A stretch of DNA of 64,000 bases, from contig OZ234499.1 in assembly GCA_965153455.1 (NCBI GenBank), positions 8,070,515-8,134,514 of the forward strand, given 5' to 3'. The DNA is from Sphagnum compactum (lineage: Eukaryota > Bryophyta > Sphagnopsida > Sphagnales). How positions within the stretch are numbered: the stretch's first letter is position 1; every line of letters starts with the position of its first letter. A program made the position numbers and the translations under genes. Under the pieces are notes generated by a model, which saw only the letters and a list, made by a program, of their open reading frames with translations, searched no databases and had not been told where the DNA came from. Below, piece by piece: positions 25,866 to 37,000 of the stretch.

Positions 25866-26240
25866 TTCGTGATCTGCTATAGATTCTGATCAAATTTCGA
25901 TTTTTAGCTTTAGAATCAGCATGACTGAACTATTGGATCGTTCGATAACGGTTAGCTTAATATGAAGCTCCTGACGATGATAATCGGTCATGACTGCTCA
26001 AGAATGAGCAACATCAAAACGAGTAGTACAGAATACGATAGTGTGTGTATGTGTGAGCTGATTCGTGATCTACTACACAGATTCCGATCATATTGCAACC
26101 GCTCAGCTTGCGAATCAGCATGTTGATTGAAATATGGCGTCGATTCTTATTGGTTAGCTATGAAGCTTCTGACAATGACTGGTGTTTACTTAGGAATGAG
26201 CAACATAAAGACCAGTACAGGATACGGTGGTGCGGTGAGA
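25866..26240. repeat. Diverged tandem duplication, period about 196 bp
   Basis: Copy A is 25866-26061 and copy B 26062 to about 26240. Shared anchors in order are TTCGTGATCT, GATTC, GAATCAGCATG, GGTTAGCT, ATGAAGC and GAATGAGCAACAT, then ACAG(A/G)ATACG. It directly follows the minisatellite. No coding frame is conserved between copies. Confidence 0.8.
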
Positions 26241-27860
26241 GAGACAGAGAGCGAGAGAGAACACACACCGAGCGGGACAAAAAGAACACAAGCAGAGATG
26301 GTTGCACCAGAGATGGAAGGCTTCACACTCTGATTCACCACACAGATGCTTCCTGCATCATCGTTGCAATGTGGCATCGCTTATGTCACTAGTTCAACAA
26401 AGTTTGCAGAAAACCTGCCCATGGGAACTGAGCTGGATGATCCGAATAGGATCCTCCGAAAGTAGTCGGTTTCCACCAACAGTGGCAGTAAAATTTAGAC
26501 AATGCAAAGAGCAGCAATAATGCAGCTACTTCAAAGGGGAGTCCCAAAGCTTACTACTCATATCCATTGATAAAAACCTCCGAGTCACAAAGGAAAGGAG
26601 TTCTAGCTAAGTTACCGGTATCTACAATCTCCGGGAAAATTCTCCATACTTTATAGCTTAGTCGCAGCAAACATTGAAATTGATGGGCCTGTACTGATAT
26701 ATATCTTCCTTTTCCCGAGAATCTGCACCCATGACATCGGTTCAGACTCCTTGGAATTTTATTGGAAGACTTGTCCGACACACCAAACAACCAGTTAGAC
26801 AGAAATTAACGAGAACCAGGGAAATTTTGTTGTGCGAAATTTCGCATCTACCCAACACTTTGTTTTTTTTCTTTATTAAAAGACAACTATCGCAGGATTC
26901 TTTTTAGATGCCTTTTGTTCGCTACATTCTGATAATGAGAAAAACATGGAAGTCGCCATATTTAGACACTGGGTTGATCTTGGAGGTCGCTAAAACATAG
27001 CTTAGGATTCTAAGAAAATGTCTACCTGTCCTCACACATGCCTGCAGCCAAATTTTGGCTCTTTGCTCAAGATTGTGGATGGTTGCCACTTTGGTTAGCC
27101 AGATCACAAAATTGGGAAAAAGAAGACAGAAAAACCCCTGGTAAGAACACGTCTTTTGGGAGGTCGTCGGTGCCAGCGTTTCCTTACTAGCAAAATTTCG
27201 CCAGTTGGAAAAACGGCCTGCAACCTCCACAAAAGGAGGGATTTTCTGGGGAAAAATGCCCCAAATTCACAATTCAAGGGAAAAAAAAGGGTTCAAATCG
27301 CCATTTTTAGACTATAGGTTCTTGCAACTAGCCAGAATTGGCAAAGTCCTCTTGTTGAAGGATAGCAAATCCACCTGCCTCATGACAGTGACAAAAAAAA
27401 AAAAAAAAACAGAAAACCCTAGTTGGTATAGGGTTTAGGAAGAGCTAAAAATTCATCCCAGAATCTTGTCAGAAGAGCACAACAGACACTGCAAATACGA
27501 AATTTGGTAACTGGTGAGGAGAAAAGAAAGAAAGTGGCCATTCACATATATAAACAAGGATGAAAATCGATCCACAAAAAGTACAAGGCATGTCAAAGCA
27601 AATGCAAACACACCCAAGAAAAACGAAAACCATTAAAACAATAATAATAAAGTGAAAGGCATAATGCTAAAAGGATATTCTCTGTTCAGCGATGGAGGTG
27701 CATTGCCTAGTATGTGTGAAAAAGATGAAGAACTATGAATGAGTGTGGCACCCCACTGAAGAATCGTGATGATTTACGCATATGCTATAATGCTATTAGC
27801 ACTCATTAAATATAATAAGATATACTTATCAAAGGTACCAAGAAAATAGTCTGTCCTGCG
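26241..27860. other. Spacer with one diverged dispersed-repeat copy
   Basis: No gene recognised. A GA-rich stretch lies at 26235-26262. Bases about 27070-27115 contain, in reverse orientation, the hallmark of a dispersed repeat family in this window (GGTTGCCACTTTGG then TTAGCCAGATCACAAAATT). An A-run lies at about 27392-27410. Confidence 0.5.
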
Positions 27861-27867
27861 ATATTTC

Positions 27868-27959
27868 TCGCAGTAGTGCCACCAAGTTTCTTGGCCAACT
27901 TCTAGGCTGTTTGTCGCAGTAGTGCTACCAAGTTTCTTGGCCATCTTCTAGGAAGTTTG
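27868..27959. repeat. Tandem duplication, 46 bp x 2
   Basis: Copies 27868-27913 and 27914-27959 both read TCGCAGTAGTGC(C/T)ACC, AAGTTTCTTGGCCA(A/T) and CTTCTAGG. Only about four positions differ, so this duplication is recent compared with others nearby. Confidence 0.9.
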
Positions 27960-28009
27960 CCTAGAGTTCTGGTGGCCCACACAGTGTTTTTCTTTGTCAA
28001 TTTTGTGAT

Positions 28010-28320
28010 GTAACCAAAGTGGCAATGATCCAAATGAAGATTTAGTCAAATTTGGCTACGTGCCAAAAATGAAAGTAGCATTTAAGAACATTTTTCTATA
28101 TTTTTGGCTAGAGGCTAAAAATAAAAGTAGAATTTTAAGAACATTTTCCTATATGTTTGGTTACAAACTCAAAATGAAAGTACAATTTAAGAACATTTTT
28201 CACCTATATGTTTCGCTACAAGCTCAAAATGAAAGTAAAATTGTAGGAACATTTTCTATATTTTTGGCTAACTTACTTGAACATTGTACAGAAATCTGGA
28301 GATTTAATTAAAATTTTGGT
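28010..28320 (+). repeat. Dispersed repeat copy with internal 53-bp amplification
   Basis: The element opens with AACCAAAGTGGCAATGATCC and continues GATTTAGTCAAATTTGGCTAC, the signature shared with copies near 27.1, 43.6, 55.0, 56.6 and 63.0 kb. Its inner segment is tandemly amplified: 28052-28102, 28103-28156, 28157-28211 and 28212-28263. Each unit runs TTGGCTAC/A, then AAAATGAAAGTA, then TTTAAGAACATTTT, then CTATAT. Confidence 0.8.
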
Positions 28321-28394
28321 TGAATTCCGGCTATCGAAAATCTCAAAAGGCACTTGATTTTAGCACTTGAAAAAATTTAATAGATTTCTGGCTA

Positions 28395-28420
28395 TATATA
28401 TATATATATATATATAGCCA
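28395..28420. repeat. (TA)n microsatellite
   Basis: A continuous TA dinucleotide run of about 25 bases sits between the dispersed repeat and the 28.5-kb duplication. Confidence 0.9.
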
Positions 28421-28521
28421 TCTCCCCCCGCCCCAAATGCTGCCAAGTACGTTGGAATCCTGTCGGCAAAGTGCCAACAATTCCAGAGATATTCGTGCCG
28501 TGGCCGTCACGCACAGAACCT

Positions 28522-28766
28522 CCCAACAAAACCGACAACTGGTACTCAGAAGTTTCCGACTTTGCTGTTCCGTGCGTATTCCGTCAGCCAATTACAACAG
28601 TGAGGTGGCCCGTTTTAGAATTCTGACAGGAAGGTTGTCACCGAACAAGCAGGCTGTAACCGACCAGAGGTTCTCAGAAGTTTCAGACAGTTACGGTTTG
28701 CTGAATTCTGTCAGAATTCAACGAATTTCATCACATGAGGTGGCCCCCTTCTAGAATTCTGGCAGG
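28522..28766. repeat. Tandem duplication, period about 130 bp
   Basis: Copy A is about 28522-28630 and copy B about 28651-28766. Both contain GGT(A/T)CTCAGAAGTTTC, then GAC, and end with GAGGTGGCCC then TAGAATTCTG(A/G)CAGG. The block is GC-richer than its surroundings. No protein resemblance was found. Confidence 0.8.
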
Positions 28767-28886
28767 CTGCCCATTATAGACTTTGGATCCTATTATGCAC
28801 AATTGGGTCTGTAATGGACCCCCCCCCTCCCAAAGCCTATCCTGCCATGCTGGAGGTCAAATTCCGCCTGGTAAGCGGCCCTCCAA

Positions 28887-29075
28887 ATGGACCGTGGAAT
28901 TTCTCTGAGGTTGTTACACATTAATTTGAGTCATGCTGAGTGGGTCAAGTCTATGTGTAACGGAAAGCACTACGGTGGTGGCATTCTCAAAATAAGGGGC
29001 CTAAGACAAGGCGATAGTGGAGTCTGGCCTCACATTTTGGGAATGTCCCCCACCTATGGTCTTTACCTAAGATAA
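28887..29075 (+). pseudogene. Possible non-LTR (LINE) reverse transcriptase relic
   Basis: A 62-residue open frame contains EWVKSMCNG followed by RGLRQGDSG and WPHIL. The RG(L/I)RQGDPLSPLLF motif and the upstream W-(I/V)-x-W/M block are typical of plant LINE reverse transcriptases. Here the LSPLLF part is replaced. The frame is short, the YADD box is not found nearby, and the downstream 29040-29280 block is a dispersed repeat. It could be a decayed LINE 3' part or a coincidence. Confidence 0.3.
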
Positions 29076-29280
29076 AGCACCAGGCAAAATTTATCATGAA
29101 CCAAACCTATGTAAATCATGAGGCCTATGAATGGGAGCGTTCTTACACCTACTCCTCAATAGTGAAAGTGTTCTTACACCTACAAGTAGTAGGCATAATT
29201 TTCCTCCCATCCTTGGGGAGTAGGCATAATATCCTTCCCAGTTTCTAGGAGAGAAATTGATGAATATAAGGTGACCTCTC
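29040..29280 (+). repeat. Dispersed repeat, copy 2 (partner at 12490-12750)
   Basis: Shares ordered words with 12490-12750, including TTATCATGAACC, GTTCTTACACC, GGAGTAGG and TTTCTAGGAG. It follows the possible reverse transcriptase relic, so the family may derive from the tail of a retroelement. Confidence 0.7.
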
Positions 29281-29462
29281 CACACACTACAAATTTTCTC
29301 CTCGTGGTTCACCAACTCCCCAAGGATCTGTTGAAGGTTTTCATAAAGAGGTGGACTAGTAGTGGGTACCAGACTGTCTTGATGAGAAGGAAAATACGTC
29401 AAAGATCTGCTGGTGCCTTCTTTGCCACAAAAGGAAACAAGATAGGAGGAGACTAACAAGAG

Positions 29463-29532
29463 TAACTATCATGTGAGTCAAAAGTTTGCAATTTTTTCCA
29501 CCTTTTGCAACTTTTGACTCACACAATGGTTA
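29463..29532 (+). other. Inverted repeat hairpin, about 28-bp stem
   Basis: The left arm 29463-29491 and the right arm 29505-29532 pair over TGTGAGTCAAAAGTT and flanks. There is one G-U pair, two mismatches, one bulged T and a 13-base loop. It could be a small-RNA precursor, a MITE relic, or a structured transcript end. Confidence 0.6.
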
Positions 29533-29601
29533 TCTAAACCCTAAACCCAAATCTTCATAGATACTTGTCGGAGGAGCATTCTTCATTTTTAGTCCAATTT
29601 A

Positions 29602-29759
29602 TATTGTTAGTCAGAGGAGGCACGCTATGTGACAGGCGCATTACATAACGGAAAATTGACTCTGCATATTTTCTTATTACTAAATTGATTCTGAATCAAG
29701 CTTAGTCGCTTGCTGTGGCTGCTTTGACGGGCTGTTGCAAGCAACTCCTCTTAGCCTTT
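29602..29759 (+). repeat. Direct repeat, left copy (partner at 30895-31027)
   Basis: Begins ATTGTTAGTCAGAGGAGGCAC and shares, in order, GAAAATTGACTCTGCAT, ATTAC(T/A)AAATTG, a GCTG(T/C) block, GGC then GT, AAGCAACT and TCTAGCC/TCTTAGCC with the right copy. The two starts are 1293 bases apart. Confidence 0.8.
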
Positions 29760-30894
29760 CAGGCCAGGAAAAAAAAAAAATTGTACTTGATTATGAAGTA
29801 AAAGTTGGTGCAAAAGTACCTTGAATTTAAGCCCCGGTGGTTGTGTGAGTTTTCCAAACTCAATAATACTTGAGAAAGAATGTTTTTCAACTTTCAAGTT
29901 GTTTGGGTTTTCAACTTAAATGGAAGTCAAATTTCTGAAATAAGAAAATCACCAATCTTTCCACCAATCTTTACCAAGACCCCCATAGGAGCTAATTCCA
30001 AGTGACACGATACCAAAGCTAGTCAATCGAATACTTTGTGTCCATGTTGCTTACAGTTTAGTAGCCAACAATTATGTCAAAATTTCTAGAATACTTTTGT
30101 GCCGTTTTTTGCACACATTATTAGAGTTATCCACAAAGTCACCCTGTCTTCAACTTGTCTCTGGGCCTCCTTTCACCCACTATCCCCTCTTTCAGTGGTA
30201 TCTGCAAATTAAGGAATTTTTTAAAAATCTCAGTATGAAATGCTGAAACCCAGTGTTTAATGCACAAGGATCGAGACTAATTTTAGTAATTGTACGTGTA
30301 GGAGAAGTGGAAATTATGTAGCAGCAATGGAGGCACTCAGGCAAAAGGAAAGACAGGATGAAACTCAGTTTACCACCAAAATTGATGGTTTTCTGAATTT
30401 CAACCCTCATTGAACGCTAATGTACTTATTTGCAGCCTTTTTTGAAGTCATGACCAAACTCAGGGTTCTGGTGCTGTATTTTCATTACTTTACTGGTAAC
30501 TCTATTATTTTATTGACCAAATGGAAGTTGTGAGAGAACTTCAGAAACATTTCCTTTAAGCATAAGGGAAGGGCTGGTCCAAAGAAGGTTATGTTGTTTG
30601 ACAGTATCCAAATTTGGCACCCCATGTCACCTTCCCTTCCAGCTTACATATGTGGACACACCCCTTACATATTTTTCAGCAAAGGAAAAAATTCAGATTT
30701 GTAAAGAGAAAATATAAAGGAAAAAATAGGTCAGGTTTTTAGTGTAAGGTAAGGCCTTAGGGAGAAGCCATTCCTGAAAGAAGGGGCCCTGCCAAGGTGG
30801 TTGTCAAGGCAGCCCACATTTCAGGAATGCCACCCATGGGCATTACATGGCATAAAGGTGCTGCTGCTTTTATATTTTTTCATGTTCATTTTGC

Positions 30895-31027
30895 ATTGTT
30901 AGTCGGAGGAGGCACATTATGTAACAGAAAATTGACTCTGCATCTCTTTGTATTACAAAATTGGCTCTTGCAAGTTTAGCTGCTGTCCCTGCTTCAACAG
31001 GCAGTTTAAGCAACTACTCTAGCCTTT
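30895..31027 (+). repeat. Direct repeat, right copy (partner at 29602-29759)
   Basis: Starts ATTGTTAGTCGGAGGAGGCAC. It is about 25 bases shorter than the left copy owing to deletions. The intervening 1.1 kb shows no open frame, so the pair could be the terminal repeats of a small non-autonomous element or a plain segmental duplication. Confidence 0.8.
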
Positions 31028-31045
31028 TTCTCATTTTTTTTCATT

Positions 31046-31098
31046 ATATATGTGGATAGGGTTTAGGGTTTAAACCCTAAACCCTACAACATATATGT
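31046..31098. repeat. Head-to-head telomere-like palindrome
   Basis: Two TTTAGGG units meet two CCCTAAA units at 31071/31072, forming TAGGGTTTAGGGTTT and its complement without spacer. The symmetry continues outward through ATATATGT on each side with one gap. Plain TTTAGGG pairs also occur near 29536, 35077 and 48711. Confidence 0.9.
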
Positions 31099-31099
31099 G

Positions 31100-34000
31100 A
31101 GAAACATATCTCATTACATAGCCTGGGAATTTCCCAACAATTTGCATCATAGAACCTCATCTGTAGCAGTAGGGAATGCAATCCTTAAAACTAAAATCCT
31201 CATTCACTTAAATGGCTTCTAGTACATTGTCTGTGATATACCATAGTACATATGAATGGTTGCAAGTTTTCAGTTATCAGGTTGGAACTTAAAACTGAGA
31301 CAGTCTAGACACACTAAACGATCTCATAAACATAAGAAGAATGTGTTTAGTATTATTTATAATCGTTACTTGCCGAATATTTCAGAATTAAAAAACCAAG
31401 TGTCGAAGTTAAGATTTAAAATTTAATTAATCGGCTGTTTGTTGTTGAATCCAATCAAGGAGCATGGTAGTTGAGACCAGCTCATAGCCCAGCTATTCTT
31501 GAAGCTCTCATAAAATAGATAGATTATAATCTACAAATAACTAGAGAGGTAGGTAGCAATCTTGACAATGTATGATACCTACCTATTCATCATCTTGAGC
31601 TGGACTGCAGTATGCCATCAACATATATTGAAGTGTGGGTGTCTTTAGTGAAGTCTTTAGTGTCCTACTCAGTGATTTTTTTTTTCAAAATGTCAAGGTG
31701 TCTTGCCTGGCTACATACAAACCCATGTGGAGTTATTGATGGCAAGTTGAAAATGTGAGGGGGTAAGTGGCTGTCTCTATCATTTATTTTAGTGAGGTAG
31801 ATTGCAACTCCTTAGGCACTTAAGCACTTACAATTTGGCAACCATCCAAAGCACCATGTGATAAGGTGTGTTGACAAAACTTTTTTTTTAATGAGATATT
31901 TTATGATGATTAGGTAGATGCAAATGTAAGAAACATAGCAATCATTTGCATGTTACCATGGAGCTTGTGGCGATATTGATTGTTCATGAGTAGGACATTA
32001 GTTTGACAAAAACCCATATTAAATCAAACACCATCAATTGAAAAAAATAAAGTGAAAGAAACTACAAAAGGAACATCAAACTACAAGAAGACTATGATTT
32101 GGTTAGTTAGTTGGTTGCACAACTTGGATTTTTAGAAAGATAAGATGAAAAAATAACATTCATCGTTTACATAGGTGAAAATCATAGCTATAGACACCTT
32201 TGTCAACAAAAATTACTTAGACAATCAATGGTGCAAAAGGTTGCTAGTCTATAGATGGTAGGGTAAACCAGAGTCAAATGATAGGGTTGCATATCAATGG
32301 TGATTCCAAAGTAGCAACATGTTTGTTCTACATAATGATCTTACAAAGGGAAGTTCCAAAAAAAATTTGCTTTCATCAAGAAAGGTTGGCATCTTCATGA
32401 CCTAATCAATCATTGGGCCAATGAACTTCCCAAAAAAAAAAAAAGCCTTCGATATGGCTAAGTGTCCCTAGGATGTTTCGAAATTAACAAAAGGATTGAA
32501 CTAATATTGAAAATAAATGATGCCTCTTGCATTCATCAATTTCTAGTTGGGGAATCAACATTTTAATTCAAAAATCAAACATACACAACATGTGAACATT
32601 AAACCTTGATAATTTCAAAGGTTGTTGTGCAATCATCATATGTAGGTTTAGTGAACACCCTAATAAAATGGCACTATTGCAATTGATATTGTTTGCCCAT
32701 GAAATAAAAAATCACAAATTGGATATTTGTTGCAAGATCAATCCACCAAGTAGTCAACAACCAGTCATTGATGTTTTCAAGCAAGTCCAAGAATGTTATT
32801 AATCATTTAAAACCATATTCTTTTTTGGATTTGAATACATGTTGTACAATTTAGCACAACACATTTCAATAGTAGTCACAAATTGACATACAAATGTGTC
32901 ATGACCATGCACAAATTTGATAAACAAATGGACTGGCTCTAGCAAAAGCATGATGTAAATCAACCCCATCACCACCTCAATGTCACACAAATTTTGGAGT
33001 TCGTCTTTACTATTACCACAATATGCAAGTCATCATTCATCTTCACCACCAAAATTATATATTTTGCAAGAACTTATTTAGTAGGGGATATCATGAAAAT
33101 CCACCTAGTCTTTACATTATGAAACAATTTCAAACCTTTAGTTTCAAGTAACATAGTAAAAGTGCTATGTTCAAGATGCCTTTTTGATGAAAATGAAAAA
33201 TGTGTGTACATGGTTTGCAATAGTCCTTCAAGCTTACTAACCAAGGTTTGAACAGAAAGAATTTACATATCTAGGTTAATTTAATGTGCCATGCAATTCA
33301 TTATAGTCACAAAGGGTGTATATTAGTTGAATAACAACACTACTTTATAAGCACATGAACACCACAACTCCATTTGATCCAAAGCAAATAAATTAATCTA
33401 ATTAGTTACCATGGCCCCATATTCCATCAAAAACTTCATAATCAACTAGGTTAGGTTATTGACATTGCTTCCACTAATCACCCCTTCAAGATTCAACAAC
33501 AATGACATCCTATTAAAGTCGTCATCAACATACACATGCACACTACACCAAGATTGATTGTCAATTGTAATAACTTCATCACAATAGATAGCAATGTACC
33601 TAACCTTTTGCATAGTAACTTTGGTAGGTTTGATGACAATGCAATGCATATTTTCAACCATCCACTAACCAATGGAGTCAAATTAATGTTTATGTTAAGT
33701 GCTCTTCACCTTCAAGATATCAAAAAGTTGTTTCATGCTTTCAAATTTGTCAACAATTGGCCAAGTTTCAAAAACCAAAATATGGCAAAAACGAATGAAC
33801 TTGTGCTTCTCCTCAATAGTTTGATTAAAAACAATCACGATTTCAACAATAATATTTCAACCTTTGTTAGCCCACAACTAATCATTCTTAGCATGTTGTT
33901 TACTAGTACACATGAAATATTGGCCCATAGCAATTGCAAAGCATGAAACCTTGCACTTCCACCTATGTGCATGGTTTACAAATTGTCAAATTTAGGTACT

Positions 34001-37000
34001 AGTAATTTTTCTCTACCAACCTCACTACAAAAAAGAAGAAATGATAAACTTCTTGTTGTAAAAAACCCTAAACCTTGAGCAAGACAAATAGATGACAAAC
34101 TTGATGCAAAAACCTAGAACAATAAGAAGAGAAGATGAGCTTATTGGTAGCAAATCTAAACCTTGAGCACGATGAACAAATAAAAATAACTTAAAAACCT
34201 TGAATAATAGGAAGAGAAGACAAACTCTAAGTTGCAACAAACCTTAAACCTTGAGTAAGATGAACATATAGCAAGCTTAATTATGAGTTAATGAGAACAT
34301 GAAAAGATGACCAATTTGAAAGAAAGGAAAACAAAAAAACAAGGTTCCTTTCTATAATGTAAAGATTTGGAAGGTTTCAAAGTGAATTCCATGCAACCAA
34401 GGCACGTTGATGAAGGGAGGAACATATTTAAATACATGCCAAAACTTGCATTGTGCGCTCATTTCCAATGATGTAGAATCTAACACTATGAAAGAGCAAA
34501 TCTTCATGTCAATGTTTTTTGTCAATAATGTGCACAATATGCTTCGTGCATTCCAATTCCCAATAATAAATCAAAGCATAATATACTTCTTAATGTTGAA
34601 AGAGTTAATGTACCTATATAGTAGGATATAAAAAGACTCAAAACGATTCATAATAACAAAATGGAAACTAAGGCAATGTCAACTCGTTAAAAGTAAAATG
34701 CAGCTAGCTACAAAACTAGAAATGGGGAAAAAGAAATGGCAATGAAAGTGGATGTGAGGTGGTCCTCTATCAACACTAACTATTAGGTTCATAACAAGTT
34801 AATTTAGATTTGCTTCCATAGAATAGGTAGTTTGAATTTAGTTTGCAGGACATTTACAAGAGGTCATCAATTACAAGATAATCAAAAACATCTTGAGGGG
34901 GTATTGAACATATGTTCTCAAACTACTTGTTAGGACCACTAATCTTTTAGTTATGTCTTTGATTTTTTTGTTTAATGTTTAGTCATCCAAGTGATGACAC
35001 TTTTCTTTGTCACATTGGTCTAGTATAAACCAATGTTTGTTTTGCTCCTTAACAATTGGTATTCAGGAGTTTTTTTGGGGTTTAGGGTTTAGGTTCTTCA
35101 CACTGTGGCCATTACAATCCCATGGCCAGGGGGGGGAAAAAACCCTCTGAAGAACAACATTGTTGCATGTAAATTTTATAAAAGGAAAAAAAGAGGTTAC
35201 CAATCATCTTTGATGATAATTCATTGTACATTGTAAATATTACCCCAACACTTGATTCAAATGTCTTCTATTAGGTCCATTAATTTTGATTGCGAGGTTG
35301 ATTTCGATGTTAAACATTTCAAATGGCGATTTCTAAAACCTTAGATACCAGACATGATGAATTGTGGACAATGATGTCATAGAATGTCATATGGATGGCC
35401 ATGATATCAACTAAACAACGATTGAAATTCCTTCTAACAATCTTTTCATGTGTAATTATTTTCGTACAAATTTGAATAATTTTGGTTAATAGATCAATGA
35501 CACCAAAAAAATGAATCTAAAAAGAAATGGACAATAGAACATGTCTTTAGTAAATCTCATTGACAAACCATGGTTACTTGAAAATGGGCAAAGATTGTGA
35601 AGTATACTAGATATAGCTAATGCAAAAGACCTTCCAATATATATATAAGTTGATATATATGAAAACTGAATGTATTTGTTGACAAATTTTCACAATTGTG
35701 GAACCACCAAAATTCACAAGAAATAAGTTCATTAGTTTTCTTGGATCTAAAATTTTTAGTGTCAGAAAGTCATGTTGCACTCCAACAAAATGTGTCTCTA
35801 TACATAAAGTGATTTCACAAGATTTTGAGTGAATTCACCAGTTGTAGTGAACGGGGACCATTGAAGAAGTAGTGAATTCACTGGTCTAGTGAACAAGGAC
35901 GAGTGAACTGCACCCACATTTTGTAGTAATGTTGGGCTTGAAGATCTTTGGGCATTATCAATTATACAAGATTCCTTTAACATATTACAATTTGTGCTTA
36001 GACTCATACTTTCATAATCAAATTTATGGTTCACTGTTTAAACATAAAATGACAAAAAAATAAGGACATGTAATCATGTAACAATTTTGCAATACAATTT
36101 AGTGAAGACCTCTACTAAGGACTAGCAATCCTACTAAGGACTTAGGCACTTTAAGTAGAAGGTGGGATTATCCAATCTATGGTGCCCTGCAGGTGCATTT
36201 CCACCAACGTTGCTCTCCCACTATCCAAAAGCAATTAAATCATTGAAATGATGGGAAAAGCATTTTTTTGTTCTCCTCCCTACTATTAGCCCACTAATCC
36301 TAAACCAACAGCTCAAAATTGCAGATGTAGAGAGTTAATATGAGTTAATGCAACTAGAACCAAGCCCAAGAATTTTTTCACATGTACAAAGGTTTTTGAG
36401 GATGAGTTGATGTTACTAGTGTAATGGTAACACTTTCTCTAAACTTTACACCCCCTAATCTGGGACTTTACATTGTGTGTGAAATGTTTTTGTGATTCTG
36501 GGGAAATATATGTCAAGTGTAAGAAAGCTTTCCAAAATTAGGGCTTCGCCTTAATAAATTGGATGATTAGTTTGCCACCTTTTTATCAGACTTTATCTTG
36601 TGTCAAAAGGCTAATTTGACTGGTATTTTAATAATCTTTACAAGTGTGTTGTCATTTAATGCGAAGTTTTGTTTTTGTGATGCTCAACATTTTGGCTCCA
36701 TCACAAAATTGAAAAATAAGTGATTACATTGGACCCATGTTCAAAATCGGCCATTCTCTCAATAATGGGCTAACATTGTCTTAATGTGAATATTTAACAA
36801 TCAAATGGAAAGTATGATATGTAATTATGTATTCAGCAAAGGTGCAAGTCTTCTTGCCCCCCTTCCTAACATCTTAGGAATGGTTTACACTTCAGCATGC
36901 AGTTGGGCAATGGCTGTGTGAAATCTAAAATCTTTCATTTATAAATAATGTGTTGGGCTCTCACTTTACATTTACATTTGGGTAGTTTGGGGTCACACCA

